From Gnetum montanum (taxonomy: Eukaryota; Streptophyta; Gnetopsida; Gnetales; Gnetaceae), in assembly GCA_015680685.1 (NCBI GenBank), contig MNCI01010480.1, positions 57,273-121,272 on the forward strand: a stretch of 64,000 nt of DNA, given 5' to 3'. Of this stretch, positions 35,472 through 47,745 are shown one piece after another (positions within the stretch are counted from its first letter, which is position 1; every line of letters starts with the position of its first letter). The notes beneath the pieces are model-generated. The model saw nothing but the letters and a program-made list of their open reading frames with translations. It was not told the DNA's origin and made no database searches. The position numbers and the translations under genes were made by a program.

Positions 35472-36330
35472 TGATGAATCGCGGTTTGCCAAACCCAAGA
35501 TACTCGATATCAGATACGTGATATCGCAGCCTGGATAACGATATCGAATACACGATATCGTGATTCCTATATTGGCCTATAAATATAGCACTTAGGCACA
35601 CAGGAAAAGGAGTCAATTGGTAAGTATTTAGGGTTGAGTCTTTTTGTCAATTTTCAGTTATTTTTCAGTTCTTTCCCAAGCACATGCCTGCAGTGTGATG
35701 CTTGTAATTGTATGAAACCTTTGTTCAAGTGTGACGTACTTGGACATGCACACAATCAGCAATAAAGATCAAGATTACTCCACCATTGCAGCATTCACTT
35801 ATTTTGTAATTGTTTAATTATTAGTTATAATTTATTGTTTTCTTAGTTAATATTCCTTTTATTATCATTTACTATTCTTGTTGTTAACGCGGAATGAGTA
35901 CGTCTTAATCACAAACATTTAAGTGTCACTACGTGGTAACCCAGTAGCATATTAAGTAGTGCTTCAAGTGATGTGCGCGTGGTAATCCCAGAAGTGTTAC
36001 ATGAAGTCCAAGATGTGTACAGATGATTAAGGACGAGTGCTCATTGCACTTAGGCTAGCTTAGATTCTATTTCTTGTTGCTTATTAGCTTAATAAAGTTA
36101 TTTCTCATTTCTTTAAGAATAGTATAGTATTATAAATCCCATCATACACCTCACTCTATACTAAACCACACGTGACAAAGCAAATACTAGTCTAGGTGGG
36201 AAGATAGTGAACTATGATCAACATATAATTGTCTAGGTGCCACAACTAGTCCGTTTGTGGAGTTCAACTGGATCACATGTACATGCTCATATTCGTATGG
36301 TTGAGCATAGGGGTACCTTGCCACTCATCA
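35472..36330 (+). repeat. LTR of element D
   Basis: 859 bp, TGATGAATCG...CACTCATCA. U3 has four exact GATATC palindromes at 35506, 35520, 35540 and 35554, then the TATA box CTATAAATATAG near 35577. It is the least decayed U3 among the GATATC-bearing copies here. Confidence 0.85.
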
Positions 36331-36331
36331 T

Positions 36332-36603
36332 TGGCATCGTTGCCAAGGACGATGCTAGTTATCTAGATTAGTTATATCATACAAGATCACTGTCACGAAG
36401 TATTAACGATATATCTTTTAGAAAGAAATTAATTGCAAATAAGTCACACACAATTCACAACAATGTCTCTCTCACAAGATGATGTTAATGCAACAACTAG
36501 CGAGGCAATTCATTTGAGAACCAACAAAATATATGACGACGAAGAAGTGTGGAGTACTCAATCTTACACAGGATTTTCATATGAACAATTTCATTCTTAC
36601 TAA
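36332..36603 (+). pseudogene. Element D primer site and truncated gag start
   Basis: TGGCATCGTTGCCAAGGA (36332..36349) is a tRNA-Asp-type primer site. Gag starts at ATG 36463 as MSLSQDDVNATTSEAIHLRT and stays open until TAA at 36601..36603. It is then lost to unrelated AT-rich sequence. This is the cleanest copy of the family's gag N-terminus in the window and fixes the gag start for A and B. No 3' part of element D is found downstream. Confidence 0.75.
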
Positions 36604-37149
36604 TAAAGAATCATTTCATTTTGTACCTATATTAGTTTTATTTCCTTTATATTTTACTATATTATTATTATTATTATTAAATTCAAACTTGATTGATGTA
36701 TAATAATTTTTTTGAAGAATACATAGATAACTATTTTATAAAGATAAGAGTAGAATGATTCACAAAGAAGTCTAAGAAAATATTTAGCAAATCCTGTTAA
36801 TGACTTCTTTTTTATGATAAAAATTTTTTAACTACTCCTCCAAGTATTTATTCAGTAGTTTAAGCATAGGGCAATCTTTAGATATTTTGCAATACCTTTC
36901 CAATTTCATGTTTTCTTTCTTATTTTTTGAAACATATCCTACCTTCAAATATTTCTCAATACCTTTCCAATGGTAAGTTGATATTTTGAATCAAAGAAGC
37001 ATAGTAAGATTATGTTCTAATAAAGTTAGAGCCACCTTATAATTAGTTTGATCCTAGAACTTCCTGTAATTTAATATTCTCCTAAATAATTTCAAATAGT
37101 ATATCTTTTATAAACACAAATATAATGTATATTTATCAATTAAGTATAA
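36604..37149. other. AT-rich spacer
   Basis: Very AT-rich with an ATT trinucleotide run near 36661. No gene recognised. It may contain the 3' end of element E, but no LTR boundary is clear. Confidence 0.4.
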
Positions 37150-40100
37150 CCTATATTATACAGTTTGAGTCTATCACCATTTACAAGGTAAGTTGTTTCA
37201 TCTAGGTCTTGAATTTCTATAAACCTATTTTGATTAACTTGTTTCACTATGTATGGTCCTATCCATTTTTGCATAAATTTCTTTTTATAATTTTTAAAAT
37301 ATGATTTGAACATTAATACCTTATCATCTTTTTGAAATGTTACCTTTCTAATGTATTTATCATGTCATATTTTATTCTTAGTCTACTCTATGTTTTTCTT
37401 ATTAAATCACCTTTTAATTTCATCTAGTTCTGCTATGATTTTTAACTAATTTTCTAAATCCTCATCAAAATTAATTTTTAATTTCTTAGCAATTTTGTAG
37501 GTTTTAATTTTGAATTCAATGGATAGTAATGGGCTTTTTCCAAAAACTAGTTCATATAGAGAGTAATCAATAGTATGTTTCCATGTAATTCTATGTGTCC
37601 ATGATGCATCTAATGGTCTTTTTGCTTAGTTAGTTCTTTTCTGATGGACCAATTTTTTTAGTATCATGTTGATTTCTCTATTAGATACCTCTACTTATTC
37701 ATTAGTTTCATGGAAATATGGTATGGATATTCTATGTTTAATGTCATATTTTGCTTTTAAGATCTAGAAAGCTTGGCCTATGAAGTGAGTATCCTAATTA
37801 AACATAAAGATTATTAATGTTCCATACTATAGATATTTGATTATACCTGTTGATTTCTAAGGCTATAGATATTTGATTATATCTATTGTATCCATCTAAG
37901 AAACTATGAAATTCTCTCCCATATATCTTGTTCAAGATTTGATCTACAAAAGATAGTGGAAAGTGGTCCTTATAGGTTGTTTCATTTAACATCCTATAGT
38001 CTACACATACCCTCTAATTGTTTCCTTTCTTAGGTACTACAATTAATGGAATAATCCATTCTAAATTATAAATATGGAAAAAACTCACTCCAATTTCTTG
38101 GTTTTTTTCATTATGTTCTTATATCATAGTGTTACTCCTCCTTTTCCCCTCTTAAATTGGCTTAATAAATTCATCTGTATAAATCCTATCATGATAGACA
38201 AAAGTAGAAATGTCTTCTAAATCTATTTGTGTCTAGGAAAATGCTCTCCTAACCTTTTTTATGACTATATTAAGCTTCCTTTTTTACTTATTTATTAAAT
38301 TCTTATTAACTGCTACAACTTTATCTTCTCCTATTATGACATACTCTAACTACTGAGCTAACTCTAGTAAATCAATATCTGGATAACTTCCTATTTCTGT
38401 ATTGCTAACTTGATATATTTCTTTAGAAAACTCCCCATCTAGCTCAATACGGGTGATTATCATCATATTATTACTTAGATCAAGCTTTTCCAATATCTCA
38501 ATGTTAGAGGATGGAAATGTTAATGATACCAACCTATAATTAACCAAGATCCTTAAAATTAGAGTTTAAATCAATATTCTTAATTGTTTTCATGCTTTTC
38601 TTAATACAAACTCATTCTTTGTAATATTTTATATTCTTCCATTCTTTGTAAATCTTAAAACTCATTACCATGATAGCAATATCTAGCTGTTATTCCTAGT
38701 TATATATTAAATTACAAATAACTTATTTTAGTCATATGACCAATCTTTCATTCTTCAATAAGTTCATAATGAACTTAACTTCATGACCTTCTCGTGTTCT
38801 TCACTAAGTTCTAATGAACTAAGCTTTACATTCTTCTCTTATTCTTCACTGAGCTTTATAATGAACTCAGCTTCACATATCGCATACTTCATTAAGCCAT
38901 TACTAACTTAACTTCATTCCTTTAATTCTCTTCCTTCTTCTCTTCCTTTTATTTTTCTTACTTTAATTCTTACTTCTTATTTGTACCACACATACACACA
39001 CACACCATAGTTCAGGTTCCACTTTCTTACATAGTTTATAGGGAATTATAACGGTTCCCAAGATATGTCTCACTCCTTGTGATTATTTATGGATTACCCT
39101 CTCTTCAATATTATGAACTACAAAACTAATGATTGTATATTTAACACTAATACTTAAAAAAATATACAAACCTCTTTTTTAAAATTTTCTATAGTAATTT
39201 CCATAAAACCTAATCTTACATAGATTACTAAATTTATAGCTACCATCCAATGTAGTATAAGATCTTAACTAGTGTTAAAAATATTAGTTTTCATAATTAT
39301 AAGATCTATGATATACTAAAACCCTTGAATGTTTCTTGTAATGTTTTCTAAAACCCCTAATGGCTTAACTACATACTGATCTTCAATAATCAATTTATTA
39401 TGATAAGATAATAATAGTGGACTACTTGTCCCCTCATACCCTCCTATGGCGATGATACTAATACTAAATCTTAGGTCTACTAGTCCCCTAAAAGTTTCAT
39501 CTTTAATTCAAACATCTATAATTGGTGTTCCAAGATCATCATACTTCTTCGTATATTCTTCTTAAAGAAACTTACTTGTTATTCAAGATACTTTATCAAC
39601 TCTTGCTTCTATTGGTTGCACTAATGTTGGTTGTTTATTCTATGTTGTAAGTACTATCATTTTACTTCTTAGAGGAAATAGAATTAGCTATTGAATTTTA
39701 TTTTTGAAATATTCTAAATGTTTTAACTTACCTTCTAATAATTGTACACCTATATTATTGATACTCCTATTATGTTTAGCATTATTAGGTTCATTTTATG
39801 AAGGTAATCCTCTTTGACTTTCCTTATTCTTTTCCTCTAAATCCCTTTGTCTTGAGGTACTTGGAGCAAATTTTTTGTTCTAATTAGTATTGGTATAACA
39901 TTTGCTCCACATTTTCTATTTATTTTTTACATAATCTTTGAGATATTTTTAGTTTGTTAACTTTTTCAACTATTAGGCTATAGCTGATCAAGTTGTTTTC
40001 CTTGTTTTTTTAGTTCTACCTTATTCAGATCCATCCACATCAAACATTTACTAATATAAGATAACTATCATCTATGTGGTTAGAAGCACAATAATTACAT

Positions 40101-40896
40101 GTCTTCAAGTGGAGTGGACACATGTCTCTCAATTTGATTTATAATTTTCTAAGCAACTTTTTCTACTATTGTTTTAGGATCTAATTCCTCTTATGCTATA
40201 ATGATTTTCTTCTTAGTTTTATTTTTTGTCCCTACCACCCTAGCCTTAGCTAATGGTGTTAAACTTGTCAAAGACTTTGTAGACTTTTACAAAATTTCCT
40301 AAAAGTATATTTCATTCAGCTACCAAATCTCTCTTTTGCAATTACTGTAGTCATTCTATTAATCATAGCTCTCAATTTTTCCCTTAAATAATGTTATGAT
40401 TGGAACATTTATCAACCAATATCTTATACTTATTATAGTATTCATCAAAAATTTCATGCTTCTTTTCCTAATGTCGAGAGTTTCATCCCTATATTTTTCT
40501 AAGGCTCCTAATGGTTGGTGCCTCATAAAGAAGGTATTTTTAAGTCGTGTCCATGACTTAATAGATCCTTTAGGTAAATTATAAAACAAGAATGCTTCAT
40601 CTTTTCATAGACAAGAAGGAAAAATCCTTAAAAGTTCAATTTCCTCATCAAGTAGTTAACATGGTAAAAAGACTCAAATAAACTCAAATATAGATATAGT
40701 TGTTAGGTTGATATTACATCTTGGGATTCTTTCTCCTAAACTTGAGGTATCTATGAGATTATTTATCACCTTATTATAAAGATTCATAACTAATAGTGTA
40801 GAATCACCATCATTCTCATGAACAATATTGCTAAAAACATGGGTTCCTTCTTTCCTTAACTTGTAAAACTAATTCATATCCCTCGCAACAACACCA
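37150..40896 (-). mobile_element. Element E: decayed Ty3/gypsy retrotransposon
   Basis: On the minus strand, in order: primer site (40896..40879, TGGTGTTGTTGCGAGGGA, tRNA-Asp type), gag (FYNLPKGSIKSWTRLKNTFF at about 40585..40530), a decayed knuckle near 40130-40095 (CNYCASNH), and an aspartic protease core (GLVDLRFSISIIAIGGYEG near 39500-39440). Next is RT (VVPKKGNN, then VCVDYRMLNETTYKDHFPLS and FHSFLDGYNRYNQIS, 38040-37830), with integrase C-terminal sequence after it (YELVFGKSPLLSIEFKIKTY near 37560-37500 and KWIGPYIVKQVNQNRF near 37270-37215). RNase H and most of integrase are deleted between RT and the integrase tail. Stops abound. The 5' LTR should lie above 40897 but its end is not resolved. 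Confidence 0.8.
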
Positions 40897-41990
40897 AAAA
40901 TAATAAGTCAAAATTATGTAATAGGATATAGGAAAGCATAGTTGTAATAACACTGTGGAAATAATATTACACAATTCTAACAAATCATTTTAATAATAAA
41001 TAAATGTTCAAAGGGAAGTATGACTTATAAGGGAGTTCACTTAATGTGTCTCTCTCTGTGAAGTTATCCCATCAATAACTTAATCCACTATTAAGATCAA
41101 TATCCAAACAAGTGCTATAAATTACAAATGCACATATAAAGTAAGAATTCAACTAGTACTTACAAATAAAAGATTACAATAACCTATCTATTCCTAGATA
41201 AGTGAATGCCCACTCAGGAAATAAACAAGTCTATTCCTAGAATAAATTAATCTATTTTATAGCTTAAATATAAAATGACCGTAGTTATGTTAAATAACGT
41301 AAATGAACGTATCATCAAGATCCTTGCCAAAATCAAATCACTTCGTGTTAAGAGATCTAGAAGAATGCATGTGCACAAAATAAATTGAACTTAAAAATTC
41401 AACTGTTTCATTTTATAAGAAAGTGAGTTTAAATACACATAAAAATAGTTAATTAACTATCCTAGGGGAATAACTTCCCACCCGCTATCAATATTTATAA
41501 TAGTTCCAACAAAAATTTCAACTATTTAAATCAATGATGATGGATCCATGATTTGAAAAAAATTGTAACACATGCAACTTCGTTAGTAGCTTAATCAGCA
41601 TGTCTAATTAATAGGATGCTTCTAGAAATATCCTACAAAAATAAGATAAAATTATATTTTAAAGAATGATTATAATATCATATAACATATAATGAATTTA
41701 AGCCTTGTCAATCATCAATGGAAACATTTGTTAAAAATTAGTAAAAAAGATTATATAAATCAAAAAATTATATCAAGATAGCAATTTAATACTATCTTTA
41801 GAAATAAAAATTAGTTTAGCTATATATTTATAATATCTATCTATAATTTGGCTGAGAGAATCTTTTTCCTTACAAAAAATTAGATGGATTTATTTTGAAA
41901 AGAAAATTAACTAATATAGGATGAAAATTTGGAAAATATAGTTACATGGCTCTTCTCTAATTCTTCTACTTTTTGTTATGGATGGAAGCC
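40897..41990. other. AT-rich sequence, probable LTR of element E
   Basis: No gene. Its position upstream of element E's primer site suggests the 5' LTR begins here. A block at about 41811..41870 resembles 58505..58560, a repeat shared with the other LINE-rich area. LTR ends cannot be set. Confidence 0.35.
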
Positions 41991-42361
41991 TCTTCCCCCA
42001 CATCTCAATGTTAGTTTTATCATAGAATGTTCAAGGCCTTTCTAAGTAAAGATTATCAAAGAGTATCTTGCAAATCGACATTTATCTCTAACTTTTCTTT
42101 TCTTGCAAGAAATTAATATTTTAGTGCATGATATTCATTTTGTTGGTAAATATTTTTTAAAAAAATACATTATTTTTTCTACTACTCATAAAGGTTATAA
42201 ACGAGGTATTACTATTCTTATTAATAAAACTTGGACTAAAAAAGTTTTGAATTCTAATTTTGAAAACCTCCAAAAAGGTGTCTTGGATTACTTATCATAG
42301 TGAAAAAGCAAACTTTGGACTTTGTAATATTTATGCTCCTATTAATTCAAAAGATAAATTA

Positions 42362-42757
42362 AAGTTAAAGTTCGATACTAATCAATTGTTTTATTGTTTG
42401 CAGCCTTGGAGTAGATACACCAACTCGTGCACTCCTCCCAATCTCAATCTGCTACATCACAGTGTGTTATCATAATTTTGAGCATTTTGAGCTCCTTGTT
42501 GTTCTCCTGGTCTTATTAACTCGTAGTTCTTTTGGATTCCCAGCATTAGGTTGCTCTTTGGAATGTACTCCCACTCCCTAAGAAGGATTAAGTTTCAAGA
42601 CATTTTCTTTCATCCTCCGCATTTGTCATTGTTCTTCTCCCTATTTATCCATTAATATGTTCAGATGCAGATCATGTACTTAATCTCATTTAATTAATAA
42701 AATTCTCTTTTTGGGGTCCGACATTCCCCCTTCCACCCCCCCCCAAAAGATAAATTA
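42362..42757. mobile_element. 382-bp insertion in LINE endonuclease with 14-bp duplication
   Basis: CAAAAGATAAATTA occurs at 42348..42361 and again at 42744..42757. Deleting the intervening 382 bp and one copy restores the endonuclease reading order (NIYAP...KDKL...IIGGDFN). A 14-bp duplication suggests target-primed retroposition, as for a SINE, a short LINE end or a processed copy. The insert has 'aattaataaaattctcttt' near its right end and a C-rich terminus. Its source is not identified. Confidence 0.65.
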
Positions 42758-43921
42758 GAGGTTTGAAGATATCTTTGATCTCTACCTAAAGTTCCTTAGA
42801 TTATTGGGGGTGATTTCAATATGATTGAAAGTCATTTAAATAAACTTGGTGGTCTTCCTCTTAATATTTCTTAAGTAAAAAATAGTTGGTGCAATTTTAA
42901 AGAAAAACATTTTTTTTTCTAATGTTAGCTCTTAATTTCTACACCATTCAAATAAGAAGCATTATACTTGGTGTGATTATCAATAAGGAAATGATAGAAT
43001 TTATTGTCAACTTAATAGATTTCACATCTTTAATGTTTCCTTTTGGAAGCCTACAAATACTACTTTGTCAGACCATTTTTCTATTAGCATTTTTCTCTCT
43101 AGAATTAATTCTTCCTCCTTTCAAAAGAATGAGCTTTTTTGTGTGAATTCTAGTATGTTCATAAGACATTGTTAGAAAAATATTTTGAAGTCTTTATGAA
43201 ATGAAGAAAAAAAGCCTACTAGTGATATTAGTTAGATTGACCAATGACAATGAACTACTTATACAGTCAAAAATTATACAAGATAGTTTGGAAAGTAATT
43301 TGCTAAACAAAAGAGGCAATTCAAAGAATATTTAGCAAAATCTATCAAGAAAATGCAACTTCTTTTATACTAAAATCCTTACAATTTTAAAACTCAAAAA
43401 AGACTTGGCTAAAGCTCATTATGCTCAAAAATGTTGGGATGCTTTTGAAGCTAAAAGTGCTCTCACAAAAAGTTGCATGGGTTGTCTAATAATTGAAGGT
43501 GCACCCTAGTTCTAAATTTCAAAAAGGACAGTGTAAGGTACATAAACTAGAATCATTTAATATAAATGATTTCACCTTTACAGATCTTGAGACTATTAAC
43601 AATTTTTTAGTAAATCATTTTTCTTCTATATTTTCTTTTGAAGGTTTTAGCAAGGAATCCTTCTAGGTCTTGGGTACATATATTCCTCATCTTATAATAG
43701 AAGCACATCAAAGTAGTTTTGAAGAAAAAATTATAACGAAAGAAATCAAACTAATGACCTTTAGTTTAGCAAATTATAAAGTTCCAAGTTTTGATGGTTT
43801 TCGAATTGAATTTTTTAAGAAGCATTAGGACATCAGTGGAGATGATCTCTTTTATGTTTTCCAAGAAGCTATTAAAAAAGTTTCTCTTTGGAAAAATATT
43901 AATAAAGATGAGATTCATCTT

Positions 43922-45153
43922 TGATGAAGCAGTTACTCTAGTAGTTACTCTAATTATTAGAGTGGTTACTCTAGAAGTTATTCTAATTATTAGAGTGATT
44001 ACTCTAGCAGTTACTTTAGCGGTTATTCTAATCATTAGAGTAGTTACTCTAGCGGTTACTCTAATTATTAGAGCAGTTACTCCCAAGTCTATAAATACAG
44101 GACCTAGGCACATAATTGAAACATAAGTTTTTTAGCAATCAAGTAGGGAAACTTTTGCAATTTTTCCATTTGAAAGTTAGAATATTTCCAAGTGCCGCAA
44201 TAGGAGGTCTAAGTGTGAATGGATCTTTATTCAAGCATTGATGTACCTAAGCACACCATTATGTTGGCAATAAAGACGAGCTCTTTGATTCATCCTTGCA
44301 ACACTTGAGATTTTTTTTCTTACACATTTATTTTATTTTATTTTCTTATGCATTTATCGTATTTTATGCACTTTACATTTATGTTATTAGTGCAGCAATT
44401 CATTTTGATCAATTAAGAAAATCATTAAATTACACAAGCATGACCCCTTCAAGCATACATGTGACACTTGGTAGCTCAGAAATGACTAGCATTTGATAGC
44501 CCAGCAATGTCTACACGAAGTTCAGGAGGTGTTTGGGAAGTGGGAATGGTTACTTGTGTTAGGCTAGATTAGACCATAGTCTACTTAGCAATTAATTACT
44601 CTCACTTTCATTCTTATTTACATAGATTTTATTTACTTTAATTATTGACTATTTATTGTTTTCTATCTAGTTAATATTTCCTTTATCATCAATTACACTT
44701 CATGTTGCTAATGCAGAATGAGTACAACTTAATCACAAACATTTAAGTGTAACTAGTTGGTAACCTAGTAGCGTATCTAGTAGTGCTCAAGTAATGTGTG
44801 CTTGGAAATCTCAAAAGTAGTACACAAGGTCTAAGATGCATACGGATGATTAAGGACGAATGTTCATCGCACTTAGGCTAGCTTAGATTTTACTTTATGT
44901 TGTCTATTAGCTTAACCAAGATTGTTTTCCATTGTCTCTAGGAGTAGCCTAGTTTAGAATCACATCATACACCTCACTCTGGACTAAATCATACGTGACA
45001 AAGCAAATACTAGTCCAGGTGGGAAGACAGTGAACTACGATCAACGTATAATTGTCTAGGTGCCATAACTAGTCCATCCACGGAGTCCGACCGGATCGTG
45101 CGTACACGCTCATATTCATATGGTTGAGTGTAGGGGTACCTCTCCACTCATCA
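43922..45153 (+). mobile_element. Solo LTR of the TGATGA family inside the LINE
   Basis: 1,232 bp from TGATGAAGCA to CCACTCATCA, flanked by a perfect ATCTT duplication (43917..43921 and 45154..45158). No primer site or internal sequence follows. U3 lacks GATATC and instead has an array of GTTACTCTA/CTCTAATTATTAGAG units (43930-44085), followed by the TATA box CTATAAATACAG near 44090. R/U5 aligns with elements A, B and D. It formed by recombination between two LTRs after insertion into the LINE, so it is younger than the LINE. Confidence 0.92.
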
Positions 45154-47745
45154 ATCTTCTTCCTAAGAATAGAGATCTTTAACATATTGGAAATTAGAGT
45201 CCTATTACTTTTCTTAACAATACTTATAAAATTTTAGCTAACTGCATGGCTTGCCAAATTCTAAAAGTTATTAAAGATATAATCAAACCTAAGCATACTG
45301 GTTTTATTAAAGGTAGAAATATCTTAAATAATGTTATTGCAACTTGGGAGGGAATGTAGCAGGCTTCTGATATTAACCAAAACATTGCTTTTATTAAGTT
45401 AGATTATGACAAAGCTTATGACAGGATTAAATGGAATTTTCTTATTTCTTGTCTCTATAAATTGGAATTTGATGATTATTTTATTCATCTTGTATGTATC
45501 CTACTCACTAATGGTGATGCTTAAGTTACTACTAATTTTGGATTAAGTTTGCCTCCTTTTCTTTTCAATAGTCAGTTTGTTAAGGTTGTCCTCTAGCTCC
45601 CTGTCTTTTTATTATTGTTGCAAATTTTCTTTCACATAATCTACATTATAAACTACAAAAGAATATCATTAATGAAATTTTAATTGATGATCAAGGTATG
45701 AAATTGTTGAACATGCACTTTGCATTTGATTTTTTTTTTAATGATTAATAATTCTTTGCAACATATCAATGCTCTTTTAGCTAGAGTGAAGGATTACTGT
45801 ATGTTATTTGGCTCTTGAATCAATTGGTCAAAGTCTATTGTTTGTTATAATGGCAATATTAATGAGTTAATTACTCTCAAGCCTTGGAAAATCTTGAAAA
45901 GGAATTTTGTCTTCAAAAGTTTAGGAATACATTTTTCTTTTAAACCTACTTGTAGTATTTGATAAAATTATGTTGTTGATAAACTTAAAAAAAAGCTTAA
46001 TAGATGGAGAACAAGATCATACATACTCACCAAGTTTTAGTTATTAAGTAAATACTTCAATTAACTATGTTTATTAATCTAGTTATTAGGCTTCTTCTAA
46101 AACTTCTTATGATGGAATTGATTGTATTATCTATCAGTTTCTTTGATCTACTAAGCAACATAAAAAATATTTTTCTAGAGTTGGTTGGGATATTTGAACT
46201 AGTAGCAAGAAAGATGAAGGACTTGGTTTCATTACTTATTATAATTAAGGTATTTCTCCTACAAAAAAATGGATTGCAAAGTGCATTAATGGAGAAAATG
46301 TTTAGATGCTCCTTTTAAGAAATAGACTTATACAAATAAAACCTAAAAATGATAGCCATCGGTCTTCTAATAACTTTCTTCACTATTTTATTTTTCCTCA
46401 GGCCAGTTCTATTCCTAGTTCTTCAATTCTTAAATAAGAAAAAAATTGGAAGACACAATGCAAGCTTAGCAAATAATGGAATTACAATTATACTATAGTT
46501 TAAGAAGATATGCTTAAGTAAATTAGCCCATTGTGTCTTTCTTTTAATGAAAGAGCTTGGGGTATAATGCATCTAGAATGTGTACCACTTGGAGCAAATT
46601 TGGTATCACTATAGTTTCTCATCTACATATGTATGATAGATGGATCACTTGGAATGAAACTTCTAACCTCTATGGTTTGAATAAAAAGAGAAAAAAGAAT
46701 TTTAAAAATTTATTTTTTTATCTTTAGAATTTATTTAAAGTTGACAACAATTAGCATCAAGCTTTTCTAGATATTTTTTGGAAGGATGGCAGATCGATTT
46801 TTTCTTTCAATTTGAAAGTTGCTTATGAGATTATTACAAAGAATGATTTTATTCATAACAAATTCAATAATACCTTAAAATATAATTATCATTGTAATTT
46901 TGGATGAAAAAAATAAAAGATATTTAGAGAGCTCTTACATTTCCTAAATTTCTTTTTTTTTTTTCATGGTTTCTTATTGATCAAGATCTTCTTATTAGCA
47001 CTCATGTTAAGAAATATGAGAAATGTTTCTCCTCAATGTCTTCTTTGTCGAAGTGAAGACTCATTTTTTCATATTTTTTTAAGTGTCATGTTGCTTAGCA
47101 TGCTTGGAAATGGATATCCAGAATTTGTAACAACTTGCAACTAAGTATCACTGAAGTAATTCTTGATGATTAACTTGCTTTGTCTACTTCCATTCTTTAC
47201 ATTTTGAAATGTCTTCAACCCCTTTGTTCTCTACTCTATTTGTAATCTTCAATGTGCAATTATTTTCCAGCAACAAGTGCATAACTAAAATCTCTCTTTA
47301 AGAATCAAATACCAAATTCTCAAAGATATCATTTTTCAACTACAACTTCAAGCAAAAAAGCTTCCAATGAAAAATAAATAATTATTATTTTTATTTAGTA
47401 TTAATTTCTTTTTATTTTGGAAGCTCAAGCATGTGACGCTTTCAACTTTTATTGCTATGTATTTTTTTTTTCTAATTGATGTATTCTTTTGTCTTTAGAG
47501 AGAGTTTTTTTCTTCTCTTTACAAGAAATCCTTTAGTAAGAAGTGAAAACACATGAGGGTTCTTTTGAATAAGGGCAAGATTTAATGCTTTTCCTACCCT
47601 AGAGGATAAGTTTTTTAGGATTAGTTGTAAGGATAAAAACTTGAAAAAACTTACCCAAAACTATTGGGTTTTTTCTTTAAACTCTCTCTTTGATGATATG
47701 ATGTACTCTCTTTAGTAGTTGGCCTCTCAGTTAAAATTATAAAAA

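Larger units (their letters stand above)
41991..47745 (+). mobile_element. L1-type LINE, degenerate and twice interrupted
   Basis: Plus-strand remains of a plant L1-like element. Endonuclease: LQEINILVHDI near 42100, GYKRGITILINKTW near 42190, LCNIYAPINSKDK at about 42320, and IIGGDFNMIE near 42800. RT: NYKVPSFDGFRIEFFK near 43770; PKHTGFIKGRNILNNVIATW near 45290 and LDYDKAYDRIKWNFL near 45405. The C-terminal zf-RVT-like piece is QCLLCRSEDSFFHIF near 47030. It is interrupted by a 382-bp insert (42362..42743) and by a solo LTR (43922..45153). Removing the LTR and one target copy restores INKDEIHLLPKNRD, the usual 'N.T.I.LIPK' RT segment. Many stops. A conserved 3' tail (47470-47730) recurs elsewhere in inverse orientation. 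Confidence 0.85.

Noticed and set aside
43920-44090. CRISPR-like array because of regularly repeated GTTACTC units
   Set aside because: This is plant nuclear DNA and the units are palindromic U3 repeats in an LTR. There are no spacers of uniform length and no cas genes.
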